Below are positions 9,240-18,439 of a stretch of 64,000 nucleotides of DNA, piece after piece. The notes beneath the pieces are model-generated. The model searched no databases. It was not told where the DNA came from and saw only the letters and a program-made list of their open reading frames with translations. Source of the DNA: Nitrosovibrio sp. Nv4 (lineage in GTDB: Bacteria; Pseudomonadota; Gammaproteobacteria; Burkholderiales; Nitrosomonadaceae). Every line of letters starts with the position of its first letter. The stretch's first letter is position 1. The translations under genes were made by a program, and so were the position numbers. The stretch covers positions 1 to 64,000 of the forward strand of contig CAMAPK010000008.1 in assembly GCA_945860135.1 (NCBI GenBank), in the 5' to 3' direction.

Positions 9240-10028
9240 GTGGGATTTCTCGCCGATAAACGCATACTCATCGCCGGACTGCTCAGCAATCGCTCCATCG
9301 CCTACGGCATCGCCAAAGCAATGCACCGCGAAGGTGCGCAACTTGCCTTCACCTATCAAGGAGAGGGAGTGCGCGAGCGGGTTGGAAAACTTGCTGCCGA
9401 ATTCGGCAGCAAGTTGCTGTTTTCCTGCGATGTCGCGAGCGACAGCGAGATCAGCCAGTGCTTCGATGATCTGGGAAAACGCTGGGACGGTCTTGATGGC
9501 ATTGTGCACTCCGTCGCTTTCGCCCCGCGCGAAGCATTGAGCGGAGACTACCTGGAAAGCGTGAATCGAGAAGCTTTCCGCATTGCTCATGATGTCAGCT
9601 CCTACAGCTTTGCTGCGCTGGCAAAAGCCGGGATGCCGCTGATGCAGGGCAGAAATGCTGCGCTGCTGACACTCACTTACCTGGGTGCAGAGCGGGTCAT
9701 GCCAAATTACAATGTGATGGGACTGGCCAAGGCCAGCCTTGAAGCCAATGTGCGCTTCATGGCATCCAGTCTTGGTCCCAAAGGAATACGCGTCAATGCG
9801 ATTTCAGCCGGCCCGATTAAAACCCTGGCGGCAGCGGGTATCGGCAATTTCGGTAAGCTGCTGAGCTATACCGAAAAAGTTGCGCCGTTACGGCGTAATG
9901 TTTCCATTGGGGAGGTCGGTAATGTTGCGGCTTTCTTGTGCAGCGATCTGGCCAGCGGTGTTACCGGGGAAATCACCTATGTCGATGCCGGATTCAATAC
10001 GGTCGCTTTCGACATCAGCGAATCTTAA
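9240..10028 (+). CDS. fabI: Enoyl-[acyl-carrier-protein] reductase (NADH)
   Basis: A 262-residue short-chain dehydrogenase-type enzyme that performs the last reduction of each fatty-acid elongation cycle. The FabI-type nucleotide site [13 protein letters not shown] is at the N-terminus, and the catalytic set Tyr147, Tyr157 and Lys164 falls in the conserved spacing (YLGAERV...NYNVMGLAK). Length matches E. coli FabI (262). The start is GTG, preceded by AAGGA, and gives the expected [10 protein letters not shown] beginning. The gene stands alone, with its own promoter, convergent with ppiD. This is the target class of triclosan and isoniazid-like inhibitors. Confidence 0.97.
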   Translation: MGFLADKRILIAGLLSNRSIAYGIAKAMHREGAQLAFTYQGEGVRERVGKLAAEFGSKLLFSCDVASDSEISQCFDDLGKRWDGLDGIVHSVAFAPREALSGDYLESVNREAFRIAHDVSSYSFAALAKAGMPLMQGRNAALLTLTYLGAERVMPNYNVMGLAKASLEANVRFMASSLGPKGIRVNAISAGPIKTLAAAGIGNFGKLLSYTEKVAPLRRNVSIGEVGNVAAFLCSDLASGVTGEITYVDAGFNTVAFDISES

Positions 10029-10049
10029 TTGCTGCTTCTGCTCAGAATT

Positions 10050-11903
10050 CTATTTTTTGATCGTTACGTCGGATCGTTGCCTGATCCCTGCAAGAGCAGC
10101 CGCGAGCTCTTCCTGGGTAAGTAACCGTTGCAACTGTTTACCAAAGGCCTTGCGCGTGGCTTTATCCGCAGGGACCAACTCGATTACACGGCTAATGCGA
10201 AGCAGAGTAAAGCCGCCTTGCGGATTGGCCACTCCAGCATAGGATGGCAATCCAGTTGACCTGGCTTTGAATATTGTGCGCAGGGTCTCATTGTCCATGC
10301 CTTGCGGTTGCTGGCGGGAAACCTGCTGCACCGGACCCCATGCAACCATGCCAGCTTCACCTTTCTGCAACCGCGCGAGCTTTTCCTCGCCTTCTTTAAT
10401 GGCCGCCTCAGCCGCCTGCTGACGGATCACGAGCATGGTGATTTCATCTTTTGCCGCCGCCATGGAGCGCATGGCTGCCGGCCTGTGATTCAGCACTCTC
10501 GCCACTACCAGGGTATTGGGGGTAACTTCGACCACCTCGGTATTGCGCTTGTTCTTGATCGCGTCTTCCGAGAATATTGCTTGCAACAACCTGCCGTTAG
10601 TCAAGTGGGGGAGTTCACCCCCCTTCCTGCTGATCCAATCACTCTGGCGGATGGATAACCCGAATTTCTCTGCAGCCGGCTGCAGGCTGTCACTCTGTTC
10701 ATACACCATGTTGCCGAAACCTTCGGCCATCTCGCCAAACGTCTTCTCGGCTTTCTGTTTCTTCAGTTCCTGCTCAACCTGGTTTTTTACTTCGTCAAAA
10801 CTTACTGCCTTGCCGGCTTTTATCGCAGAGAGCTTGATGATGTGAAAACCGAAGTCTGTCTGGATCGGTCCGCGAATTTCTTCCGGCTTCATCTGGAAAA
10901 CTGCATCCTCGAATGCCTTGACCATCATCCCGCGTCCAAAAAATCCAAGGTCGCCGCCTTTGACCGCCGAGCCGGGATCCTGAGAATGCTGCTTGGCAAG
11001 ATCAGCAAAACTTTGCGGCGCCTGTTTGACCTGTGCCAGCAACTGCTCCGCTTTGGCACGCGCTGCAGTTTTGTCCGCATCCGATGCGGTGGCGGACACA
11101 CTTATCAGAATATGGCTGGCCTGGCGCTCTTCGGGCTGGCCAAATCCATCCTTGTGCTCCTCGAAATACTTCCTGGTTTCGTCAACATTCACCTGCACTT
11201 GTTTGGCTAGATCATCCAGTGACAACACCAGATACTCGACCCGCACCTGTTCTGGTACCTGAAACTCGGCCTGGTGCCGTTCGTAATAGGACTTGATGGC
11301 GGCATCATCCGGCCTCACCTGTGCCAGAAATTGCTCCGGCTGGATTCGGGCCAGGCTGACCTCACGTTGCTCCTCACTCAAACGCATGACTCTCTCCGCC
11401 ACGGCGTCCGGCACAAAGCCATTCCTGGTATAGGCATCAATCAGTTGCTGTTGCTGCATCTCCTGCCGCACCCGTGCTTCAAACACCACTGGGGTCATCC
11501 CTTGTTCACGCAGGAGCTCTTCATAGCGCTTATTGGAAAACGCGCCATCCTGCTGAAATGCTCCAATGCCCTGGATCACGTCCACCAACTGCGGGTCCAG
11601 CACAGTCAAACCAATGCGCGCTGCCTCCTGCTTCAACAAGCGCTGCTGAATCAGTCTGTCCAGCACTGCGGATCGCACTTCCGGGTTGTCCGGAGCATCC
11701 TCTCCGCTACCGCGCATGCTTTCCTGCTGGTTGCGCATCGCCTGGTCGAGTTCCTGGCGCTGAATCTTTTCGCCAGCCACCAACGCGACCTGATCCTCAC
11801 CATCACTGCGATACGACTCAACTCCCCAGAACAGGAATGGCAAAGTCGCCAGTATCAGGATGAACTGAACTACGCCTTTCTTTTTATGAACAAAATCAAA
11901 CAC
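10050..11903 (-). CDS. ppiD: Peptidyl-prolyl cis-trans isomerase / periplasmic chaperone PpiD
   Basis: A 617-residue protein with one N-terminal membrane anchor (about 11-28), a SurA-like N-terminal chaperone region, a parvulin domain at about 260-360 (RQASHILISV to GFHIIKL) and a C-terminal chaperone region. PpiD sits at the SecYEG exit site and helps newly exported outer membrane proteins fold. The length fits the family (about 620). It lies downstream of HU and the two tRNA genes on the same strand, the usual order, but a strong terminator at 11926-11950 separates it from the tRNAs, so it probably has its own promoter. Confidence 0.95.
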   Translation of the reverse strand: MFDFVHKKKGVVQFILILATLPFLFWGVESYRSDGEDQVALVAGEKIQRQELDQAMRNQQESMRGSGEDAPDNPEVRSAVLDRLIQQRLLKQEAARIGLTVLDPQLVDVIQGIGAFQQDGAFSNKRYEELLREQGMTPVVFEARVRQEMQQQQLIDAYTRNGFVPDAVAERVMRLSEEQREVSLARIQPEQFLAQVRPDDAAIKSYYERHQAEFQVPEQVRVEYLVLSLDDLAKQVQVNVDETRKYFEEHKDGFGQPEERQASHILISVSATASDADKTAARAKAEQLLAQVKQAPQSFADLAKQHSQDPGSAVKGGDLGFFGRGMMVKAFEDAVFQMKPEEIRGPIQTDFGFHIIKLSAIKAGKAVSFDEVKNQVEQELKKQKAEKTFGEMAEGFGNMVYEQSDSLQPAAEKFGLSIRQSDWISRKGGELPHLTNGRLLQAIFSEDAIKNKRNTEVVEVTPNTLVVARVLNHRPAAMRSMAAAKDEITMLVIRQQAAEAAIKEGEEKLARLQKGEAGMVAWGPVQQVSRQQPQGMDNETLRTIFKARSTGLPSYAGVANPQGGFTLLRISRVIELVPADKATRKAFGKQLQRLLTQEELAAALAGIRQRSDVTIKK

Positions 11904-11925
11904 TGTTGGAATCCAGGAAACGAAT

Positions 11926-11950
11926 AAAAAGGGCGAACTTGCGTTCGCCC
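11926..11950 (-). terminator. Rho-independent terminator after the tRNA-Val/tRNA-Asp unit
   Basis: Read on the minus strand, GGGCGAAC at 11950-11943 pairs with GTTCGCCC at 11938-11931 around a GCAA tetraloop, and TTTTT follows at 11930-11926. It lies 18 bases after tRNA-Asp and ahead of ppiD, so it should end the HU-tRNA transcript. Confidence 0.85.
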
Positions 11951-11967
11951 TGGTTTAGCGCAAAATT

Positions 11968-12044
11968 TGGCGGAGTGGACGGGACTCGAACCCGCGACCC
12001 CCGGCGTGACAGGCCGGTATTCTAACCAACTGAACTACCACTCC
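11968..12044 (-). tRNA. tRNA-Asp (anticodon GTC)
   Basis: A 77-base cloverleaf with encoded CCA. The acceptor stem GGAGTGG pairs with CCACTCC, the T arm contains GGTTCGAGTCC, and the anticodon loop CTGTCAC gives GTC for aspartate. It is the second tRNA of a two-tRNA unit, 21 bases after tRNA-Val. Confidence 0.97.
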
Positions 12045-12065
12045 TGAAGCTTGTGGAATAACGGC

Positions 12066-12141
12066 TGGTGGGTGCTGACGGGGTCGAACCGCCGACATTC
12101 GCCTTGTAAGGGCGACGCTCTACCAACTGAGCTAAGCACCC
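12066..12141 (-). tRNA. tRNA-Val (anticodon TAC)
   Basis: A 76-base cloverleaf with encoded CCA. The acceptor stem starts GGGTGCT, the D arm has AGCTCAGTTGG, the anticodon loop CTTACAA gives TAC for valine, and the T arm has GGTTCGACC. It follows the HU gene by 16 bases and is probably cut out of a common HU-tRNA transcript. Confidence 0.97.
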
Positions 12142-12157
12142 TACTCCGGAAAAGGCG

Positions 12158-12430
12158 CTAGTTTACTGCATCCTTGAGTGCCTTGCCAGGGCTGAATTTC
12201 GGAACCTTGGCTGCTTTGATTTTGATGGCTGCACCAGTACGTGGGTTACGGCCAGTGCGGGCTGCGCGTTTACCCACTTTGAAAGTTCCAAATCCGACCA
12301 AGGTAACGCTTTGTCCTTTTTTAAGAGCGGCTTTAATCGCGGACAATGTCCCGTCCAGTGCATTACCTGCCGAAGCCTTCGAGATGTCAGCAGATTTAGC
12401 GATGGCATCAATGAGTTCAGATTTATTCAC
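12158..12430 (-). CDS. hupB: DNA-binding protein HU (beta type)
   Basis: A 90-residue histone-like protein of the HU/IHF family, exact family length. It begins [11 protein letters not shown] and has the conserved GFGTF turn and the DNA-contacting arm with the [12 protein letters not shown] motif. HU dimers bend and constrain chromosomal DNA with little sequence preference. In many betaproteobacteria hupB precedes ppiD with tRNAs between, as here. A strong promoter lies 55 bases upstream, and the transcript probably continues through the two tRNA genes to the terminator at 11926-11950. Confidence 0.97.
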   Translation of the reverse strand: MNKSELIDAIAKSADISKASAGNALDGTLSAIKAALKKGQSVTLVGFGTFKVGKRAARTGRNPRTGAAIKIKAAKVPKFSPGKALKDAVN

Positions 12431-12484
12431 GTAATTCCCCTTTCGTTATTGGTAAGAAAGTTACAGGAAAACCCTGCAACTGCT

Positions 12485-12513
12485 TTTATATCAAGCCATT
12501 TGGGCTTGGTCAA
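12485..12513 (-). promoter_or_regulatory. Strong sigma-70 promoter of the HU-tRNA unit, with an inverted repeat in the spacer
   Basis: On the minus strand TTGACC (12513-12508) and TATAAA (12490-12485) are 17 bases apart. The spacer holds AAGCC-CAAAT-GGCTT, an inverted repeat centred between the two hexamers, which could be a regulator site or chance. Transcription should start near 12478, about 48 bases before the HU start codon. Confidence 0.75.
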
Positions 12514-12626
12514 GCAATTGTGAAAATATTTTCGCTAATCATTTATGATAAAAAATACTTTACTTGCGCAGGAAAAATGGCAAAAACACCTTCAATTCCT
12601 CACTCTATGTGAGTTACGTTTTATTT

Positions 12627-13583
12627 TCATACCTTTACCTGGTCTTCCTCATCCCCCATTTCCTGCTCGTGTCGTGCAAGAAATTCTTTAGTGCTATCGA
12701 TGCCGCGTAGCTGTAAAACGTAATTCCGTACTGCCGCTTCTACCAGCACTGCCAGGTTGCGTCCCGCGACAACCGGGATGATGACCTTGCGAATATTAAC
12801 GCCCATGACACTTTCATTGACATCGTTGATTGGCAACCGCTCTAGCGAGTTAGGATCTGCACTGCCTGGTTTTAGCAAATGCACAATCAGCTTCATGCTT
12901 TTCCGCCGGCGCACTGCAGTCTCACCAAAAATAGTCCGAATGTTCAGCACCCCCAATCCGCGCACCTCAAGGAAATCACGCAACATCGGTGGACAACGTC
13001 CTTCCAGGGTTTCGGGCGCAATGCGGCGCAGCTCCACCACATCATCCGCCACCAGGCCGTGGCCGCGACTCACCAGTTCCAGCGCCAGTTCACTCTTGCC
13101 GACGCCACTTTCGCCGGTAATCATCACGCCCATCCCCAGTACATCCAGAAGTACGCCATGCAGCGTGGTGGGTGGTGCCAGCACGCGCCCCAGGTAGGTA
13201 CGCAGAAGCCAGATTACTTCCAGACTGGAATACGGCGAACGCAGCAAAGGAATGCGGGTGGCATCAGCCAATGCGCGCAGTGAGGCCGGTACGGATGCGC
13301 CGCCTGCGACGATCACGCACGCTATGCTGCTTTGGGCAAGCTGCTGCATATTCTGCTGCAAGGACACAGGGTCAAGCTGGTTGAGATAATCAGTTTCGAT
13401 GTCACTCAATACCTGCACCCAGTTGGGATGAATGAAATTAAGATGGCCGACTACCCCTTGGGCAGACTGCGCGATGGTTTCATCGTCGAGTTGTCTGTCA
13501 CTACCGTCCCTGCCTGCTTCCCAGGTCAGGTCCAGCTTCTCCCGCTTATCTTCAAATAGCTGTGCGATGCTGATCTGGGGCAT
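12627..13583 (-). CDS. hprK: HPr kinase/phosphorylase
   Basis: A 318-residue enzyme that phosphorylates HPr on serine with ATP and also reverses the reaction. Walker A GESGVGKS is at 157-164, and the HprK signature (VRGLGVLNIR) follows near 206-215. In proteobacteria it belongs to a regulatory phosphotransferase chain without sugar permeases, here beside ptsN. The chosen ATG gives MPQISIAQLF, the typical family start, and overlaps the 3' end of ptsN by 32 bases, so the two are probably translationally linked. Neither HPr nor enzyme I genes lie in the window. Confidence 0.95.
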   Translation of the reverse strand: MPQISIAQLFEDKREKLDLTWEAGRDGSDRQLDDETIAQSAQGVVGHLNFIHPNWVQVLSDIETDYLNQLDPVSLQQNMQQLAQSSIACVIVAGGASVPASLRALADATRIPLLRSPYSSLEVIWLLRTYLGRVLAPPTTLHGVLLDVLGMGVMITGESGVGKSELALELVSRGHGLVADDVVELRRIAPETLEGRCPPMLRDFLEVRGLGVLNIRTIFGETAVRRRKSMKLIVHLLKPGSADPNSLERLPINDVNESVMGVNIRKVIIPVVAGRNLAVLVEAAVRNYVLQLRGIDSTKEFLARHEQEMGDEEDQVKV

Positions 13584-14037
13584 TTGGCGTCCAGTTGGAA
13601 ATGAGTTGATAGACTTCCGTCGCATCCTTGCCGGTCAGCAGACTTTCACGGAAACTCTTGTCACTGAACATTTGTGCCAGCTCGCTCAGAATCTGCAGGT
13701 GCTGATCAGTGGCTTTCTCCGGAACCAGCAGGATGCAGATCAGACTGACTGGCTTGCCATCCGGCGCGTCGAACGGAATCGGCTCCTTCATGCGGATAAA
13801 GGCTGCAGCAGCATCGCGCAGCCCTTTAATTCTGCCATGCGGAATTGCCACACCTTGACCGAGGCCGGTAGAACCCAGTTTTTCGCGCGCAAACAGGCTA
13901 TCAAACACCTGGCTGCGGGCGATGTGCAAAGTGTTTTCAAACAATAATCCAACCTGCTCGAATACACGCTTCTTGCTGGCGGCATCCAATTCTACAATAA
14001 CGTTAGACTGGGGAAGGAGCTGTGCAATGAGGTTCAT
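13552..14037 (-). CDS. ptsN: PTS IIA-like nitrogen-regulatory protein
   Basis: A 161-residue EIIA-Ntr protein. The phosphorylated histidine is His67 in VAIPHGR, with the family's GLGQG just before it. The protein receives phosphate from the nitrogen PTS and regulates targets such as potassium transport and sigma-54-dependent functions by binding. Length matches E. coli PtsN (163). It lies in the usual rpoN-hpf-ptsN-hprK order on the minus strand, 95 bases after hpf. Confidence 0.95.
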   Translation of the reverse strand: MNLIAQLLPQSNVIVELDAASKKRVFEQVGLLFENTLHIARSQVFDSLFAREKLGSTGLGQGVAIPHGRIKGLRDAAAAFIRMKEPIPFDAPDGKPVSLICILLVPEKATDQHLQILSELAQMFSDKSFRESLLTGKDATEVYQLISNWTPNAPDQHRTAI

Positions 14038-14132
14038 AAAAAAGGTAAATATTGGGGTTCAGTCAATTCAATCAAGCCCGTCGAATGACGGCAATAGACC
14101 GGCTCTCGCCTCTACGCTTAACTATTCCGCTG

Positions 14133-14456
14133 CTACGATTCATCATCCTTTAACGGCACGGCACTATTACGGCGATCCGCATTTTTTTCCTTGTGCTTGA
14201 GTATCTGCCGGTCGAGCTTGTCCACCAGACTGTCTATGGAAGCATACATGTCGGCGCTGTCAGTTTCGACAAAAATATCTTTGCCGCGCACGTGGACGTT
14301 GGCCTCGGCCTTCTGCTTGAGTTTCTCCACCGACAGAATCACGCTGACATCAATGACGTGATCAAAATGGCGCCTGATCTTGTCCATCTTGGAAGTAACG
14401 TAATCACGCATGGCTGGTGTAATTTCCACGTGGTGACCGGTAAGGTTGAGATTCAT
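14133..14456 (-). CDS. hpf: Ribosome hibernation promoting factor, short form
   Basis: A 107-residue protein of the HPF/YfiA family that binds the 30S decoding region in stationary phase and favours 100S dimers or blocks idle ribosomes. It starts MNLNLTGHHVEIT and lacks the long C-terminal dimerisation domain, so it is the short type. Two adjacent ATG codons exist; the second, at 14456, has the better distance from AGGAGG. It lies 19 bases after rpoN, its usual neighbour, and is probably made from the same transcript. Confidence 0.94.
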   Translation of the reverse strand: MNLNLTGHHVEITPAMRDYVTSKMDKIRRHFDHVIDVSVILSVEKLKQKAEANVHVRGKDIFVETDSADMYASIDSLVDKLDRQILKHKEKNADRRNSAVPLKDDES

Positions 14457-14475
14457 CATGCCTCCTTGGCTTGGG

Positions 14476-15936
14476 TTAAAACGATTTACGAAGACTAACT
14501 GGCGGAATCTGCATGGACTCACGGTATTTCGCAACCGTGCGCCGGGCAACCACGATGCCCTGCTGTCCAAGAATTTCAGAAATCTGGCTGTCACTTAGCG
14601 GTTTCTTCACATTCTCGCCATGTACAAACTGCTTGATCAGAGCACGAATCGCTGTAGCAGAGCAAGCGCCGCCGGTGTCGGTCGCGACATGGCTGCCGAA
14701 AAAATACTTCAGTTCGAATATGCCGCGCGGTGTGCGCATGAATTTCTGCGTCGTCACGCGAGAAACGGTGGATTCATGCAAGTCCAGAGTATCTGCTATT
14801 TCCCGCAGCACTAGCGGGCGCATGGCGACCGCGCCGTGTTCGAAGAATTGCCGCTGGCGTTCGACTATGGCGCAAGATACCTTCAGGATGGTGTCGAAGC
14901 GCTGTTTCACATTCTTGATGAGCCACTTGGCTTCCTGTAGTTGACTGTTCAGCCGTTGTGCCGAATCATCATGACTTTGCTTCAAGATGGAAGCATAGTA
15001 GCGATTGATTCCAAGTCGTGGCATCGCTTCCGGATTAAGGTTGGCTACCCAGACGCCACCGGTTTTGGTCACGATCACATCAGGCACGATATAGCGGGCC
15101 ACCGTAGTATTAAATATCGAACCCGGCCTGGGATTCAGGTGAGTGACGAGATACTGGATTGAGCGCAGGCAATCATCATCGCAATGCAATGATTTCTTGA
15201 TCAGACGGAAATCCCGTGATGCCAGACTTTCCAGGTGACTGGTTACCAGCAGCAGCGCCTGCTCACGGTAGGGCGTATCCTCCGGCAGAGCGCGCAGTTG
15301 CAGCGCCAGACACTCTCCCAGGTTACGGGCGCCCACACCAGGCGGGTCCAGATGTTGCAAATATTCAAGCGCGATGTACAGATCATCAAGGTCTATTTCG
15401 AGTTCTGGTGGCAGCAGACTGACAAGTTCTTCCAGATCCTGAGTGAGATAACCATCGTCATCCAGACCATCTACCAGCAGGCCTGTGATCCTTCTGTCGC
15501 GTTCGGTGATCTGACTAAGACTGACCTGCAAATTGAGATGCTCACGCAGACTGATGGGTTCGGCTGCCTGTTGCGGAAATTCATGTTCATCATCGTCATC
15601 GCGCGCACCGCGAGAACCGCCGTCGCCCTCAAACCAGTCCGGCTCGTCGATCAGGTTTGTTTTCGGCTCGACATCATCCTCGCCAGCAGCCGCATTTACC
15701 GTGGACTCACTCTGCGATTCCGACAACTCGGACGCTGGCAACGGCAACGGACTATCGGGCTGGAAGCCCTGATATTCAGCGCTGTCATCAAGTTCCAGCA
15801 GGGGATTCTCCTGCGCCATGCGCTCTATCTCCTGATTCATCTCAAGCGTCGAAAGTTGCAGCAACCGTATGGATTGTTGCAACTGCGGAGTGAGTGTCAG
15901 GTGTTGCGATAGTTTGAGCTGGAGGGTAGGTCTCAT
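14476..15936 (-). CDS. rpoN: RNA polymerase sigma-54 factor
   Basis: A 486-residue sigma-54. It has the glutamine- and leucine-rich activator-binding N-terminus (LKLSQHLTLTPQLQQSIRLL shape), an acidic linker around 55-115, the core-binding region, and the RpoN box ARRTVAKYR at about 464-472, which contacts the -24 promoter element. Sigma-54 directs genes that need an AAA+ activator. The ATG giving MRPTLQLKL was preferred; upstream codons add nine residues not found in the family. The gene follows lptB by 54 bases, as in many proteobacteria. Confidence 0.96.
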   Translation of the reverse strand: MRPTLQLKLSQHLTLTPQLQQSIRLLQLSTLEMNQEIERMAQENPLLELDDSAEYQGFQPDSPLPLPASELSESQSESTVNAAAGEDDVEPKTNLIDEPDWFEGDGGSRGARDDDDEHEFPQQAAEPISLREHLNLQVSLSQITERDRRITGLLVDGLDDDGYLTQDLEELVSLLPPELEIDLDDLYIALEYLQHLDPPGVGARNLGECLALQLRALPEDTPYREQALLLVTSHLESLASRDFRLIKKSLHCDDDCLRSIQYLVTHLNPRPGSIFNTTVARYIVPDVIVTKTGGVWVANLNPEAMPRLGINRYYASILKQSHDDSAQRLNSQLQEAKWLIKNVKQRFDTILKVSCAIVERQRQFFEHGAVAMRPLVLREIADTLDLHESTVSRVTTQKFMRTPRGIFELKYFFGSHVATDTGGACSATAIRALIKQFVHGENVKKPLSDSQISEILGQQGIVVARRTVAKYRESMQIPPVSLRKSF

Positions 15937-15990
15937 AATTTTGGAGAAACAACGGACAACCACAGATTCGAGCAGATCGAATCCTTATTC

Positions 15991-16713
15991 TCACAGCCGG
16001 AAATGTTCTCCCAAGTACACCTTTCTTACGTCGTCATTATAAATGATTTCATCAGGTTTGCCGCTGGCCAGTACCGCGCCCTGGTTGATAATGTAGGCGT
16101 GATCACAAATTCCTAATGTTTCTCTGACATTGTGGTCGGTAATGAGCACACCGATATCGCGTTCCTTGAGAAAGTGAATGATTTTCTGGATATCCAGCAC
16201 AGCAATAGGATCCACCCCCGCAAACGGTTCATCCAGCAGGATGAAGCGAGGCTGCGTTGCCAGTGCCCGGGCGATTTCTACACGACGGCGCTCGCCCCCG
16301 GACAAACTCATGGCAGAGTTGTCGCGCAAGTGACTGATGTGTAAATCATGCAGCAAATCATCCAGGTGCTGCTGCATTTCATAAGAGTCGTAATCCTGCA
16401 ATTCCAGTACTGCAGAAATATTGTCCGCCACAGAAAGCCGCCGGAAGATTGACGCATCCTGCGGCAGGTAACTCAAGCCCATGCGGGCCCGATGATGGAC
16501 CGGCATCTGGCTCAAATCATGCCCATCCAGATATATGCTGCCACCGTCCAGCGGCACCAATCCCACCATCATGTAAAAGCAGGTAGTCTTGCCCGCACCA
16601 TTGGGGCCGAGCAAACCAACCACTTCACCGCTAGCGACGGAAAGCGATACGTCTTGCACCACAGTACGTGACTTGTAATGCTTTTTTAGGTTATCAACCT
16701 TAAATTCGCTCAT
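15991..16713 (-). CDS. lptB: LPS export ABC transporter ATPase LptB
   Basis: A 240-residue ATPase of the LptB2FGC complex that extracts lipopolysaccharide from the inner membrane. Walker A GPNGAGKT is at 36-43, the signature is [14 protein letters not shown], and Walker [12 protein letters not shown] follows. Full length agrees with E. coli LptB (241). It is part of kdsC-lptC-lptA-lptB-rpoN on the minus strand. The permeases LptF and LptG are not in this window. Confidence 0.96.
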   Translation of the reverse strand: MSEFKVDNLKKHYKSRTVVQDVSLSVASGEVVGLLGPNGAGKTTCFYMMVGLVPLDGGSIYLDGHDLSQMPVHHRARMGLSYLPQDASIFRRLSVADNISAVLELQDYDSYEMQQHLDDLLHDLHISHLRDNSAMSLSGGERRRVEIARALATQPRFILLDEPFAGVDPIAVLDIQKIIHFLKERDIGVLITDHNVRETLGICDHAYIINQGAVLASGKPDEIIYNDDVRKVYLGEHFRL

Positions 16714-16750
16714 TTCTTCAAAACTCGGATTCCGGGGCAGGATTGCACTC

Positions 16751-17290
16751 CTACTGACTCTCGGTCGCCGGATTCTCCTGTTTGTTCTTCGGTTGAATCA
16801 CTATCCGTACTCTGCCAGCAGGACTGGCTTGGGTGTCTGTCTTTTCGTTGCCGCCCGTTACTTGAAAGAACTCGCTGACCGCATCGTAGGAAATGTAGTC
16901 CCCCTCTACCTCGTCCTGCCCACGCTTTAAGCGCGCTTTCTTGAAAAGCTGCACCCTGTCCGCCTTGCCATCATATTCCATGCGTTCACTCCAGCCTTCA
17001 ATGTATTCATCCTTGCCATCGCGTTTCTGCCGGAAACTGACAAGATTGCCGAAGGCAGTGGCATGCCGGAATCCACTGGCATCTTCTTTCACTACCATTT
17101 TATCGGCGCGGATGATCAGAGTGCCTTGCGTGAGCACTACGTTGCCGGTGAACACGCTGGTCCGGTTAGCGTTTTCCACGGTAGCGTGATCCGCCTCCAG
17201 GTTTACTGGTTTATCGCGATCGGCCCGCTCAGCCAAAACGTGACCGGAAGACAGAAACCCCAGCAACAATAGGACAGAAAATGATTTCAT
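16751..17290 (-). CDS. lptA: LPS transport periplasmic bridge protein LptA
   Basis: A 179-residue OstA-like protein that forms the beta-jellyroll bridge carrying LPS across the periplasm between LptC and LptD. A signal peptide occupies residues 1-20 (cleavage after HVLA). The mature start, [15 protein letters not shown], and the [14 protein letters not shown] segment are typical. An upstream start codon would add 18 residues and overlap lptC; the chosen ATG has AAGG five bases before it and puts the signal peptide at the N-terminus. It lies between lptC and lptB. Confidence 0.93.
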   Translation of the reverse strand: MKSFSVLLLLGFLSSGHVLAERADRDKPVNLEADHATVENANRTSVFTGNVVLTQGTLIIRADKMVVKEDASGFRHATAFGNLVSFRQKRDGKDEYIEGWSERMEYDGKADRVQLFKKARLKRGQDEVEGDYISYDAVSEFFQVTGGNEKTDTQASPAGRVRIVIQPKNKQENPATESQ

Positions 17291-17327
17291 GCATACCTTA
17301 TGAACAGGTTGGGACGCGACCGGCCGT

Positions 17328-17918
17328 CTAACGTTTTTTGTCATGAGAGACTTTTACCTGTGACAATAACCGGGTGACATTAGCACGGTTGTCCAGTTCC
17401 ATTCCGACAGCATGGATGGTGGTATTCCCTTCGGTGATGGTCACGGGTTTATCGGTTCTGGCGATGTCATCATCGGGAGTGATGCGCAAGGAACTGGTGA
17501 CCATGGTCGCCTTATTCGAACCGTTACTCGCATTACGCGACAACGTGACATTCCCGCTGAGATAGACATCATCATTGCCGCCAGTCAGCTCGCCCTGATC
17601 CGCTTTTATCTGTACCACAGGCTTGCCGGAAGCAGTGTTGACGAGACGGGGCTGCTCCAGATGAGTACTATTGTCGTCCGAATAATGCAGCATTTTTTTC
17701 GCAAAAAGTTTATAGCGCGCCACCCCATCTTGATCCGTGCGAATAACCGAGAGGCCTTCCAGCATGTAATCGGGATCACGGTGTGAACCACTACTTTCCG
17801 CAATAACTGGCGGCCGTACTACTTTATCCAGCCAGAATGTCGCCGCCGCCAGCAGGACCAATAAAGCCAGAGGCAGTTTGGGAAGACCAGTAAGTCTGGC
17901 GGTGAGCTGTTTGATCAT
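17328..17918 (-). CDS. lptC: LPS export protein LptC
   Basis: A 196-residue bitopic protein: one membrane helix at about 14-30 and a periplasmic jellyroll domain that accepts LPS from LptB2FG and passes it to LptA. The DPDYMLEGLSVIR stretch and the later VYLSGNVTLSRN repeat-like segment fit the family. Its ATG overlaps the TGA of kdsC in an ATGA motif, implying coupled translation. Confidence 0.93.
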   Translation of the reverse strand: MIKQLTARLTGLPKLPLALLVLLAAATFWLDKVVRPPVIAESSGSHRDPDYMLEGLSVIRTDQDGVARYKLFAKKMLHYSDDNSTHLEQPRLVNTASGKPVVQIKADQGELTGGNDDVYLSGNVTLSRNASNGSNKATMVTSSLRITPDDDIARTDKPVTITEGNTTIHAVGMELDNRANVTRLLSQVKVSHDKKR

Positions 17919-18439
17919 TTCAGGTACGCCGCCTGTTGCGCATGTAGGGTATCCTGCGCCAGCATTATCATTTCGCAGACTTCACGCACCGCACCGCGTC
18001 CGCCTTCAAGACAGGTGACATACTCCGCATGTTTTTTCACCAATGCAGGGGCAGCAGGCACGCAAACGGGAAGGCCACAGCGCAGCATCACCGGCAAATC
18101 CACCAAATCATCACCAACATACGCGCAAGCGGAAGCATCCAGCCCCAGCTTCACCAACAACTCCTCGAATACCTGCAGCTTGTTTTTCGCAGCCTGATAG
18201 ACGAGTGTGATGCCCAGATCTTGTGCCCGCAAGTCAACACAACGTGATTCTCTGCTAGTGATGATGGCAAGCTCGACCCCGCTTGCCTTGAGCATTTTCA
18301 TGCCGTGACCGTCATGGCTATTGAACGTCTTGATTTCCTCGCCGCTAGCCATGAAATGAAGACTGCCATCGGTCAGCACTCCATCCACGTCGAAAATGAC
18401 CATCCGGATTTTTCTTGCTTTTTCCAGTACCGCTTGCAT
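17915..18439 (-). CDS. kdsC: 3-deoxy-D-manno-octulosonate 8-phosphate phosphatase
   Basis: A 174-residue HAD-family phosphatase that releases Kdo from Kdo 8-phosphate for lipid A inner core synthesis. The catalytic aspartates are Asp17 and Asp19 in FDVDGVLTDG, and the later motif GDDLVDLPVM supplies the metal site. The C1-type cap is missing, as expected for tetrameric KdsC. kdsD, the isomerase often placed just upstream, is not here; instead a promoter and a structured non-coding stretch precede the gene. Confidence 0.94.
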   Translation of the reverse strand: MQAVLEKARKIRMVIFDVDGVLTDGSLHFMASGEEIKTFNSHDGHGMKMLKASGVELAIITSRESRCVDLRAQDLGITLVYQAAKNKLQVFEELLVKLGLDASACAYVGDDLVDLPVMLRCGLPVCVPAAPALVKKHAEYVTCLEGGRGAVREVCEMIMLAQDTLHAQQAAYLK

